A stretch of DNA of 64,000 nt, taken from positions 54,262 to 118,261 of the forward strand of contig JABIFY010000106.1 in the NCBI GenBank assembly GCA_018650465.1. Reading direction: 5' to 3'. The number at the start of each line of letters is the position of its first letter. Within the stretch, counting starts at the first letter, position 1. The notes under the pieces were generated by a model. That model ran no database searches. It worked only from the letters and a program-made list of their open reading frames with translations, and was not told the origin of the DNA. The DNA comes from Alphaproteobacteria bacterium. Lineage in GTDB: Bacteria > Pseudomonadota > Alphaproteobacteria > UBA2966. The position numbers were made by a program, and so were the translations under genes. Shown in pieces: positions 26,143 to 34,263 of the stretch.

Positions 26143-26197
26143 GGCGTCAGAAGACGTCATTTAAATACTCTCAGAACAGGAGATTACCAAAATGGGT
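26143..26197 (+). repeat. Flagellin 5 leader, repeated at flagellin 6
   Basis: The 55 bases before and including the flagellin 5 start are almost identical to 27025-27079 before flagellin 6. They contain a CGTC-AGAA-GACG hairpin, TTTAAATACTCTCAGAA and the ACAGGAG ribosome binding site. The shared leader could be a control site for translation (for example by FlbT) or simply a trace of recent duplication. Confidence 0.7.
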
Positions 26198-27001
26198 ATG
26201 TCAGTAAATACAAACGTCGGCGCAATGCTGGCGCTGCAGAACCTGAACAAATCCAACAAAATGTTGGAAACCACCCAGCTGCACATCACCACAGGCCTGA
26301 AAGTTAATGGCCCGAAGGATGATGCCGCGACCTACGCTATTGCACAGCGCATGCGTGGTGACATAGCCGGTATGGGTGCTGTTAAAACAGCGCTTTCAAA
26401 CGGTGAAGCAACAGTGAACGTGGCCATCACAGCCGGTAAGGCCGTGGCTGACATGTTGACTGAAATGAAAGCCAAGACAGTGCAGGCCAACCAGGCCGGT
26501 CTGGATACGGCTTCCAAGGATGCCTTGCAAAATGATTTCACCTCCCTTCGCGATCAGTTAACGACGATCGTGCAGACGGCTGAATTCAACGGCAAGAACT
26601 TGATCACATCGACCGCCACTTCCCTGACAGTACTTTCCACCGTTGACGGAAGTACGATCTCGGTTGCAGCACAAAAGCTTGATACCACAACCTTGGGAAT
26701 CAATGCTTCGAATATTTCATCCGGTGCCTCTGCGGCTCTGGTTGCGATCGATGCAGCGATTAACACAGTGACTTCATCACTGGCCTCCATGGGTTCATCT
26801 TCCAAACGGATCGACGTTCAGTCTGAATTTACCGTTCAGCTGGTCGACATCCTGAAAGAAGGCGTCGGTAACCTTGTTGATGCCGATCTGGCTGAAGAAA
26901 GTGCTGCTTTGCAGTCCTTGCAGATCAAGCAACAGCTTGGCGTTCAAGCGCTGTCAATTGCGAACTCCGGTCCGCAAAGCATCCTGGCTCTGTTCGGTTA
27001 A
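26192..27001 (+). CDS. Flagellin 5 (array 2, central module c)
   Basis: A 269-aa short flagellin with array 2 termini. Its central segment (LDTTTLGINASNISSGASAALVA...INT) and LTTIVQ helix match flagellin 3. The first ~140 bases of the gene are almost identical to flagellin 6 at the DNA level, showing recent duplication or gene conversion, whereas the centres differ. Confidence 0.96.
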   Translation: MGMSVNTNVGAMLALQNLNKSNKMLETTQLHITTGLKVNGPKDDAATYAIAQRMRGDIAGMGAVKTALSNGEATVNVAITAGKAVADMLTEMKAKTVQANQAGLDTASKDALQNDFTSLRDQLTTIVQTAEFNGKNLITSTATSLTVLSTVDGSTISVAAQKLDTTTLGINASNISSGASAALVAIDAAINTVTSSLASMGSSSKRIDVQSEFTVQLVDILKEGVGNLVDADLAEESAALQSLQIKQQLGVQALSIANSGPQSILALFG

Positions 27002-27024
27002 GAACAGAATCACCACGAGTAAGA

Positions 27025-27079
27025 GGCGTCAGAAGACGTCGTTTAAATACTCTCAGAACAGGAGATTACCAAAATGGGT
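27025..27079 (+). repeat. Flagellin 6 leader, repeated from flagellin 5
   Basis: Second copy of the near-identical leader at 26143-26197, with the CGTCAGAAGACG hairpin and the same ribosome binding site; one visible base change (CAT to CGT after the hairpin). Confidence 0.7.
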
Positions 27080-27889
27080 ATGTCAGTAAATACAAACGTC
27101 GGCGCAATGCTGGCGCTGCAGAACCTGAACAAGTCCAACAAAATGTTGGAAACCACCCAGCTGCACATCACCACAGGCCTGAAAGTTAATGGCCCGAAGG
27201 ATGATGCCGCGACCTACGCCATCGCGCAACGTATGCGTGGTGACATCGCCGGAATGGGTGCTGTTAAAACAGCGCTTTCAAACGGTGAAGCAACAGTGAA
27301 CGTGGCCATCACAGCTGGTAAAGCTGTGGCAGACATGTTGACTGAAATGAAGGCCAAGACAGTGCAAGCCAACCAGGCTGGTCTGGATACTGATTCCAGA
27401 ACTGCCCTGAACAATGACTTCACGTCTCTTCGTGATCAGTTGGAAACAATTGTGAAGACGGCTGAATTCAACGGCAAAAACCTGATCACTTCAGGTGCCA
27501 GTGCCTTGACGGTTCTTTCGACCGTTGATGGCAGTACGATTTCGGTTGCGGCTGCGGCCATGGATGCCACTGTTCTCGGCATTCATACCCAGGTCCTGTC
27601 GACATCGGCGGGTGCTGTGACAGCTTTGACCAAGATTGATGCCGCCATTAATTCGGTGACTTCTTCTCTGGCGTCATTGGGTTCTTCATCCAAACGGATT
27701 GACGTCCAGGCTGAATTTACCGTTCAGTTGGTCGACATTCTGAAAGAAGGCGTTGGCAACCTTGTCGATGCTGATCTGGCTGAAGAAAGTGCTGCTTTGC
27801 AGTCCTTGCAGATCAAGCAACAGCTTGGCGTTCAAGCGCTGTCAATTGCGAACTCCGGTCCGCAAAGCATCCTGGCCCTGTTCGGTTAG
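27074..27889 (+). CDS. Flagellin 6 (array 2, central module a)
   Basis: A 271-aa short flagellin with array 2 termini and a central segment (MDATVLGIHTQVL...GAVTAL) that resembles flagellin 1. Both its 5' end and its 3' end are near-identical in DNA to flagellin 5. It carries a Lys in place of Gln before TAEFNGKNL, unlike the others. A strong hairpin with a T-rich tail follows, closing the second triplet. Confidence 0.96.
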   Translation: MGMSVNTNVGAMLALQNLNKSNKMLETTQLHITTGLKVNGPKDDAATYAIAQRMRGDIAGMGAVKTALSNGEATVNVAITAGKAVADMLTEMKAKTVQANQAGLDTDSRTALNNDFTSLRDQLETIVKTAEFNGKNLITSGASALTVLSTVDGSTISVAAAAMDATVLGIHTQVLSTSAGAVTALTKIDAAINSVTSSLASLGSSSKRIDVQAEFTVQLVDILKEGVGNLVDADLAEESAALQSLQIKQQLGVQALSIANSGPQSILALFG

Positions 27890-27895
27890 GTGCAA

Positions 27896-27943
27896 GAAAT
27901 TCCGGCCCTGCTGGCGTCGTTGGCAGGGTCGGAAATTCTTTTC
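27896..27943 (+). terminator. Terminator of the second flagellin triplet
   Basis: AATTCCGGCCCTGC pairs with GCAGGGTCGGAAATT across an 11-base loop, followed by CTTTTCT. It starts about 10 bp after the flagellin 6 stop. Confidence 0.8.
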
Positions 27944-28225
27944 TGAATCTGATATTAAAATTGACAAAGCGGACGTGGTTTTTACGTTCGCCTCGCTGCG
28001 TTTTTTTAAACTTGCATCGTTGGTTAACAAATAGTAAAGTAGCCAAACATTAAATTGGTTGGGAGTGTGTTTAAAGTTTGTCGCAAAGAATGTGCCGGCA
28101 TAACTTTTAATCATGGAAGCTGGTTAGTTTTCGTTTTTCAACTGATAACAAGCGTCGCAGAAGCACACGCATTGGCCCGCCAGAAGGGGAGAAACCTTCT
28201 CTGGAATTAGAAAAAGGGTTTCGTC
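27944..28225. other. Upstream region of flagellin 7
   Basis: About 280 bp between the array 2 terminator and flagellin 7. It is AT-rich (27950-28110). No -24/-12 sigma-54 site with proper spacing is seen, unlike upstream of flagellins 1 and 4, so this gene is probably driven by another sigma factor. Confidence 0.45.
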
Positions 28226-29047
28226 ATGGTGCAATCCATAAATACGAATGCCGGCGCATTTAATGCGCTACAAAAATTAAATCAAACGACCAAGTCGATC
28301 GGGAATACTAACAACCGTATTTCCACTGGTTTGAAGATTGACAGTCCGAAAGACGACGCAGCCACATTGGCCATTGCAACAAGGTTGCTTGGCGATATTG
28401 GGGGTGCTGGCGCTGTAAAAAGTGGACTGAACTTTGCCCAGAGCACAGTCGGTGTCGCCGAAGTGGGCGCCGCAGCTGTTTCTGATCTGCTGATCGAAAT
28501 GAAGTCAGTCGCTGTGCAGGCAAGCCAGGAAGGCCTGGATGCCACCTCGCGGGATGCCTTGAATGCGGAATTCAATTCCCTGAGGGACCAGGCTGGATCA
28601 ATTGTTGAAGCCGCCAATTTCAACGGCACCAATCTGATTAAATCTGGTGCCAGCAACATGGATGTGCTCAAGGATGACAGTGGCAACCGGTTTGCCGTTG
28701 TGGCCCAGGATTTCAGCGCTGGTGGTTTGGGGGTTGATACTCTCACGCTGGATAGCGCTGCCAATGCACAATCGGCCTTGACGGCCATCGATTCTGCGAT
28801 CAATACAGCAACAGCGCAACAGGCTTCGCTGGGCTCTTCTGCCAATCGGATTGATAATCAGGCACAATTTACGACCCAGCTGCAGGATATCCTGAAAGAA
28901 GGTGTCGGCAATTTGATTGACGCTGATCTGGGTGCTGAGAGTGCCAATTTACAGGCCCAACAAGTTAAACAGAAACTGGGCGTTCAGTCTTTGGCGATTG
29001 CCAATTCTGGCCCTCAACATATTCTGAGCTTGTTCCAGGGGAGCTGA
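28226..29047 (+). CDS. Flagellin 7, divergent
   Basis: The 273-aa protein is a flagellin (NRISTGLKIDSPKDDAA, FNGTNLI, QQVKQKLGVQSLAIANSGPQHIL) but clearly different from the other six in the N-terminal helices (MVQSINTNAGAFNALQKL) and the ILSLFQGS end. It has its own terminator and upstream region. It may be a minor or specialised filament or junction component, by analogy with divergent flagellins in other alphaproteobacteria. Confidence 0.94.
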   Translation: MVQSINTNAGAFNALQKLNQTTKSIGNTNNRISTGLKIDSPKDDAATLAIATRLLGDIGGAGAVKSGLNFAQSTVGVAEVGAAAVSDLLIEMKSVAVQASQEGLDATSRDALNAEFNSLRDQAGSIVEAANFNGTNLIKSGASNMDVLKDDSGNRFAVVAQDFSAGGLGVDTLTLDSAANAQSALTAIDSAINTATAQQASLGSSANRIDNQAQFTTQLQDILKEGVGNLIDADLGAESANLQAQQVKQKLGVQSLAIANSGPQHILSLFQGS

Positions 29048-29075
29048 TTTCAGTTCCTGTGATCGAAATTTAAAG

Positions 29076-29103
29076 TGCCGGGGTTTTGCCCCGGCATTTT
29101 TTT
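29076..29103 (+). terminator. Rho-independent terminator of flagellin 7
   Basis: TGCCGGGG pairs with CCCCGGCA over a TTTTG loop and is followed by seven Ts. It lies in the 63-bp gap between convergent genes; the A-rich run on its left side also gives some T-run on the minus strand, so it may act both ways. Confidence 0.92.
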
Positions 29104-29110
29104 GATCAAA

Positions 29111-31528
29111 TCAAACCCGGATTGTGTGGGGCTGCCTTCCGGAATCAAAAGTCTGCCACATTTCTGTCAAAATAGTTTCCAGCCGGGAGACAAAATAGGC
29201 GCTGTCAAACAAGGGAATTGATTGTTTATCCTTGGACAGTCGCTGACGCAATTCTTTAAGGCGCTCAGGTGACCGGGCCAGGTCCTGGGCAATTTTTGCG
29301 TAATCAGCGAGATCTTGAGCAACAAGTTCAGGAAGACCGGCAGCCTTCAGCATGCCAGCACCTGTGCGTGAATTCGGGTAAAGGCCATGAAGCGTCAGGA
29401 CGGGTAAATCACACCAAAGCGCTTCCAGTGTCGTGGCGCCGCCGGCGTGAAAGTAGTTGTCGAGGCAGAGGTCTGCCAGATGGTGACGGGCAAGGTGGAC
29501 TTCATGGCTACATCGTTTGGCGATGATTAGTCTGTCGGGATCTATGCCGCGGGCGCTGGCTTCCTGCCGCAGATTTTCAACACTTTTGGCGGAGCCAGAA
29601 ACCAGCCACAAGACGCTGCCAGGTGTGCGCTTGAGCAAGCGCATCCAGACTGAAAAAATATCGGGATCAATTTTGTAATGGGCACTGAAATTTGCGAATA
29701 CAAATCCGTCTTCGGGCAACCCTTCTTCGGCACGGTTTAAGTTACGTGCAGGGTAGGGTAAGCCAAGTGGCGGCATAAAAGTTTGTGGCAGGTAGGCCAG
29801 TGATTCGCTACACCAATGTGCAGCCTCTTCATTCATCACAGTATCGTCGGTGATCAAGTAGTCGATATAGTCAGCGCCTGTTGTGGCACCATATCCCAGA
29901 TAGTGCGCCTGGACGGGGGCCGGTTTCAGGGCAAGGATTTCCATACGTGAGCCACGGGTATGTCCGGCCAGATCGATGAGTATCTGAATGCCGTCATCAT
30001 AAATTTGTCGGGATACATCCATTGTGGACAATTCACGAATATCGCGGAAATGATCGAAAGATTGCCTGAAGAAATCGGTGGTTTCATCATCCGGTTTCAG
30101 GGCCATATGATAACCAAAGACTTCAAACTTCTCGCGATCATGGGCCGCCAGGATGGACCGGAAACACATACCCACACTATGCATGCGAAAATCGGGAGAT
30201 ATGTAGCCGATCCTGATTTTCCCTGATGCCTGGATGTTGCTGTGATCGAACGGTGTTTGTTGCTCCGGTCTCAATACACTTGCCTGGGCTGTCATGGCCA
30301 GTTGGCGAGACGCTGCCAGTCGAATGTCCAGAGGGACCGGCAGGGCCAGAAGGACAAAAGGCAAGGCTGACAGACGATGCCCTTCGGTGATTTCTCGTTT
30401 CGAATCCTCAATGATGCGGGTAACCAGGGCTTCAAGATTGTTCCACTGGCATTGCCTTAACTTGCCATGCACCATCAGGGAATAAGTCGGGGCGTAGTCG
30501 GGATCGATTTTGGCGGCTTCCTGCAACATGATCAAAGCTTCGTCCGATTGCTCCATCATTTCCAGCATGGTGGCATAGTTGACCAGAGGGGCTGCCCGGT
30601 TTGGCACCAGTTCGATCAACTTGTCATACCAAATTTTGGCATTTGAAAATTGGCCGATGCTGGAAAGAGAGACCGCCAGATTATTCACCAGAACGGGATC
30701 ATCGTTGGCAATCTCAACTGCCTTTAGCATGACCTCCACCGCTTCTTCGTTGCGCTGGTTATTTTGCAAGTAGCTGCCAAGCTCCACATAGGCATCGGCT
30801 TCGTCCGGGTTCAGGGCGATAACGCGCCGAAAGCCTTCTACGGCATCCTCTCCCCGGTTTAGTTTCACAAGTAAACGGGCCCTGTTCAGGATGGGCCGCG
30901 CAAAGTTCGGCGAGATTTCCCTCGCCCGGGCATAGGTGGCAACAGCTTCTTCATCGTCGCCTGCAAACTCCAGCGCCTGGCCATAATTGTTCACCGTTTC
31001 CGCGTCGCCCGGCGACAGTGCAGCGGCGATGGCCAAAACCCGTACGGCATTTTCCCCATCACTTGTCGCGAGGTAGGAATTGCCGAGAAAAAAGGCCGTC
31101 TGGCTGTCATTGGACGCAAGTTCGAACGCCTTTTCCAGCGGTGCAATTGCATCGGCCGCACGCTCCAGGCGAATAAGTGCCCCACCAACAGATTTCCAGG
31201 GGTCAAGCCAGTCCGGGGCAAGCGTTGCGGCCTGACTGAAAGCTGCAAGAGCTTCATCAAAGCGTTGCAAACTTTCCAATGCCAGGCCCATATTCTGCCA
31301 AGGCTCAGGTACGTCTGGTGACAGGATAGTTGCCTGATGGAAGTGGTTTATTGCGGCATCGAAATCCTGTGCCAGATATAACATGCTGCCAAGCCGGAAA
31401 TGCGCCTCGATTGTATTTGATGCCAGCCCTGTTGCTTGCGACAGGAAATCTCGGGCCGAGGCGGTGTCTCCCGCTCGAATTTCCGTTTCAGCCCGACCAA
31501 GCAGATCCTCAAAACCGGGTTCAGTCAT
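29111..31528 (-). CDS. TPR-repeat GT41 protein glycosyltransferase 2
   Basis: The 805-aa product has about ten TPRs (residues 1 to ~380) and a GT41 catalytic region from about 440, with IGYISPDFRMH (active-site His), DLAGHTRGSR, FSAHYKID (Lys) and FHAGGATTLEALWCD motifs. The start at 31528 overlaps the upstream gene's stop by 8 bp; the frame runs 23 codons further upstream, but those lie inside the neighbour and look non-coding. It is the last gene of the long minus-strand operon and converges on flagellin 7. Flagellin is the likely acceptor by context. Confidence 0.87.
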   Translation of the reverse strand: MTEPGFEDLLGRAETEIRAGDTASARDFLSQATGLASNTIEAHFRLGSMLYLAQDFDAAINHFHQATILSPDVPEPWQNMGLALESLQRFDEALAAFSQAATLAPDWLDPWKSVGGALIRLERAADAIAPLEKAFELASNDSQTAFFLGNSYLATSDGENAVRVLAIAAALSPGDAETVNNYGQALEFAGDDEEAVATYARAREISPNFARPILNRARLLVKLNRGEDAVEGFRRVIALNPDEADAYVELGSYLQNNQRNEEAVEVMLKAVEIANDDPVLVNNLAVSLSSIGQFSNAKIWYDKLIELVPNRAAPLVNYATMLEMMEQSDEALIMLQEAAKIDPDYAPTYSLMVHGKLRQCQWNNLEALVTRIIEDSKREITEGHRLSALPFVLLALPVPLDIRLAASRQLAMTAQASVLRPEQQTPFDHSNIQASGKIRIGYISPDFRMHSVGMCFRSILAAHDREKFEVFGYHMALKPDDETTDFFRQSFDHFRDIRELSTMDVSRQIYDDGIQILIDLAGHTRGSRMEILALKPAPVQAHYLGYGATTGADYIDYLITDDTVMNEEAAHWCSESLAYLPQTFMPPLGLPYPARNLNRAEEGLPEDGFVFANFSAHYKIDPDIFSVWMRLLKRTPGSVLWLVSGSAKSVENLRQEASARGIDPDRLIIAKRCSHEVHLARHHLADLCLDNYFHAGGATTLEALWCDLPVLTLHGLYPNSRTGAGMLKAAGLPELVAQDLADYAKIAQDLARSPERLKELRQRLSKDKQSIPLFDSAYFVSRLETILTEMWQTFDSGRQPHTIRV

Positions 31529-34175
31529 CGGCGGGGACGGGGGGCAATTGAATGTCTGCGGGGGTGGCCCCGTCTTCATAGCGTTGCCACATTTCACTGA
31601 ATATGGCCTCCAGGTCCCTGGTCAGGCGTGGCGTGTCGAACAAGGGGGCTGTGGCCTGATTATCTTTCAGCTTCTGGCGAACCGTTCGCAAGGCATCGCG
31701 ATCTTCGTAAAAGGCCAGAGCCTTGCGCATATAATCGTCCAGCGAAGACGCGATCAGCTCAGGCAGTTCGGCGGCGGTGAGGACAGAGCCGCCCAGTCTG
31801 TCGACCATGCCATCATGCATGATCGTCAGAACCGGCAACCCGGCCCACAAGGCGTCCGTCGTGGTGACGCCGCCAGCATGGTGGTAAGTGTCCAACGCCA
31901 GATCGGCCAGGGCGAGGCGGGCGAGGTGAACATCATTGGGATATTTGTCGGCGAAAATAATTCTGTCGGTATCAACGCCTCTGGTGTTGGCAGCGGCCAA
32001 CAAGGCATCATTGCCGGGACCTTTGAAGTCGATCAACCACAGAACCGAATTCGGTGCCTTGCGCAATATCCGCATCCAGGCAGAAAAGACTTCCGGATCA
32101 ATTTTGAAGTGACTGTTGAAATCGGCAAAGACAAAAGCTTCCTCTGGCAGGCCAAACTGTTCGCGGCTGAAATTTTCCGTTGAGATGATTGGCCGCGAGG
32201 CGGGCAGGCACTGGTTCGGAAGGTACGCCAGGCCTTCGCTGACCCAAGGGCGTTCTTCTTCCGGTGTCTTGATCGCATCTGTGATCAGCCAGTCAATATA
32301 GTCGGCCCCGGTGGTAAAGCCGTAACCCAGAAAGTGTGCCTGGATGGGGGCCGGTTTCAGGGCCAGAACTTCAAACCGGCAACCCTTGGTGTGACCGGCG
32401 AGATCGACCAGAATGTTAATGCCATCGTCATTGATGATTTTGGCGGCGTCGCGAAAGGGGACATTGACCAGTTCACGGAAAACATCGAAATCACGCCTCA
32501 GGCGAGTTGTGACCTCGTCGTCACTGGTGCCGGTGTAATATCCATAAAGCGTGAATTTGTCGCGGTCGTGGGCGGCCAGCAATTCTTCGAAGGCCCGCCC
32601 GACACTGTGACCGCGAAAATCAGGCGACATGTAGCCAATGCGCAATTTGCCATCAGCTGGTTTTTTGTAGTCAAAGTTCAGGCTGTCACCGGTACCGGCA
32701 ATGCGTTTATACATATTGGAAACCTGCCTGGCGGAGGCCAGTCTGACGTCTCCGGGAGCCGACATCTGCAACAGGTTAAAGGGCGAGGCCGTAATGTCAT
32801 CGCCGGAATTAATTTCCTCTCGGGTCAATTCAACAACCCGATCAATGGTGGCCGCCAGGTTTTCCCACTGGCAACAGTGTTGCAGCGAATAAGCCATAGA
32901 AGAATAAGCCGCCAGATAACGGGGGTCGTCCTGAAGAACCCGGCGAAAGGCCCCAATGGCTTTTTCGTGTTCGTCCAGCAACTGAAACAGCAGACCCATA
33001 TTTTGATGGGCGTGCAAATGGCTCGGGTCCAGCGTCGCAACCTGATGATAGTCGTCCAGCGCATCCCTGTAGTACTGTACCCCGCCAAATGTTGAGGCCC
33101 GGCGATGATTGGCAACCGCCCGGCCATGCAAGGCGTCAACATGATCCGGGAACAGCTCCATGGTCCTGGAATAGGCTGCAATGGCCTCGTCGAATTTTTC
33201 AAGTGACACAAGCACATTGCCCAAACCCGTCCAGGTGTCTGGCTGGTCCGGCCACGTTTCAGTGTTTTGTCGATACAAAGCCTGCGCCTTATCGGGATGT
33301 CCGGACTTCAAAAATGCTGCAGCCAGGTTGTTGGCCACAACAATATTCTCAGGTGAAAGTGATCGCCCCTTTTTGTAGGCGGCGATGGCGTCATCAAAAC
33401 GGTCCAAACCGAGATAGAGTGTACCAAGGTTGTTCCAGCCTTCAGTGAAGTCGGGAAAGTGCTTCAAGACTTCCAGCAGAACCTTGATGGCTTCGTTTTT
33501 TTGCCCCGTATCGGCCAATACTTCAGCCAGATTGGCAGCGATGATACAGGCTGTGGCGTGCGTGCAGTTTTGCAGGGCCCGTTGAAACAGAATGATGGCT
33601 TGTTCGAGATTTCCCCGACTGCGTAAAATGGTGCCAAAGGAGAAAGCTGCGGGGCTGTCGTTGGGGTTTATCTCGAGACATTTGCCGAGTGAGGAGATCG
33701 CTTCTTCCAATTGGCCCGCCTCGGATTGGGCGGTCGCCAATAAACGCCAGGCTTCCGAACTATCGGGCTTGAGGTCAACGGCCTGGCGGAACGTACTGAC
33801 GGCTTCGTGAATGCGCTTTTCTGCCAACAATAGCTGACCCAAACCAAGACAACTGGTTATGGAGGACGGGGCCACTTCCATGGCTTTTCTGTAGCGGGAT
33901 TCTGCTTTGTCGCGCATTCCCTGGCGGGCCAGCATATTGGCATAATTCGTCAAGATGTCAGCATCATTTGGCATCAAGCACAGGGCCAATTCGAAATATT
34001 GTCCGGCCTCGTCGAAGGCACCTTGAGTGGACCGCAGAGCGGCAAAATTGCACATGGCATCCGTGTGGCCGGGATCATGTTCAATAGCTTCGAGATACAG
34101 ACTGGCGGCCTCATCCAGGCGCGCAGCCTTATGATGGACAAGCGCTTCCTGGAAGGCGTTTTGTGGTTCGATCAT
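31521..34175 (-). CDS. TPR-repeat GT41 protein glycosyltransferase 3
   Basis: The 884-aa product carries about twelve TPRs and then a GT41 catalytic region from about residue 510: IGYMSPDFRGH with the His, DLAGHTKGCR, FNSHFKID with the Lys, and YHHAGGVTTTDALWAG. All residues known to matter in OGT-type enzymes are visible, so it should be active. It is 88 bp downstream of GT41 gene 4 and overlaps GT41 gene 2 by 8 bp. The TPR part differs from the other copies, which suggests each recognises a different target or site. Confidence 0.88.
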   Translation of the reverse strand: MIEPQNAFQEALVHHKAARLDEAASLYLEAIEHDPGHTDAMCNFAALRSTQGAFDEAGQYFELALCLMPNDADILTNYANMLARQGMRDKAESRYRKAMEVAPSSITSCLGLGQLLLAEKRIHEAVSTFRQAVDLKPDSSEAWRLLATAQSEAGQLEEAISSLGKCLEINPNDSPAAFSFGTILRSRGNLEQAIILFQRALQNCTHATACIIAANLAEVLADTGQKNEAIKVLLEVLKHFPDFTEGWNNLGTLYLGLDRFDDAIAAYKKGRSLSPENIVVANNLAAAFLKSGHPDKAQALYRQNTETWPDQPDTWTGLGNVLVSLEKFDEAIAAYSRTMELFPDHVDALHGRAVANHRRASTFGGVQYYRDALDDYHQVATLDPSHLHAHQNMGLLFQLLDEHEKAIGAFRRVLQDDPRYLAAYSSMAYSLQHCCQWENLAATIDRVVELTREEINSGDDITASPFNLLQMSAPGDVRLASARQVSNMYKRIAGTGDSLNFDYKKPADGKLRIGYMSPDFRGHSVGRAFEELLAAHDRDKFTLYGYYTGTSDDEVTTRLRRDFDVFRELVNVPFRDAAKIINDDGINILVDLAGHTKGCRFEVLALKPAPIQAHFLGYGFTTGADYIDWLITDAIKTPEEERPWVSEGLAYLPNQCLPASRPIISTENFSREQFGLPEEAFVFADFNSHFKIDPEVFSAWMRILRKAPNSVLWLIDFKGPGNDALLAAANTRGVDTDRIIFADKYPNDVHLARLALADLALDTYHHAGGVTTTDALWAGLPVLTIMHDGMVDRLGGSVLTAAELPELIASSLDDYMRKALAFYEDRDALRTVRQKLKDNQATAPLFDTPRLTRDLEAIFSEMWQRYEDGATPADIQLPPVPADD

Positions 34176-34263
34176 AACCTGTAGATATAGAAAATCAGGG
34201 TTAATAAATCGTTGCGACCCGCATAATCAGTGCCGGGCTTCAAGTGCCTTCCCGGTGTGTGTT

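Noticed and set aside
20406..27889. Flagellin array as a phase-variable invertible or silent cassette system
   Set aside because: All copies are complete, same-strand genes with own ribosome binding sites; no inverted flanking repeats and no recombinase are seen.
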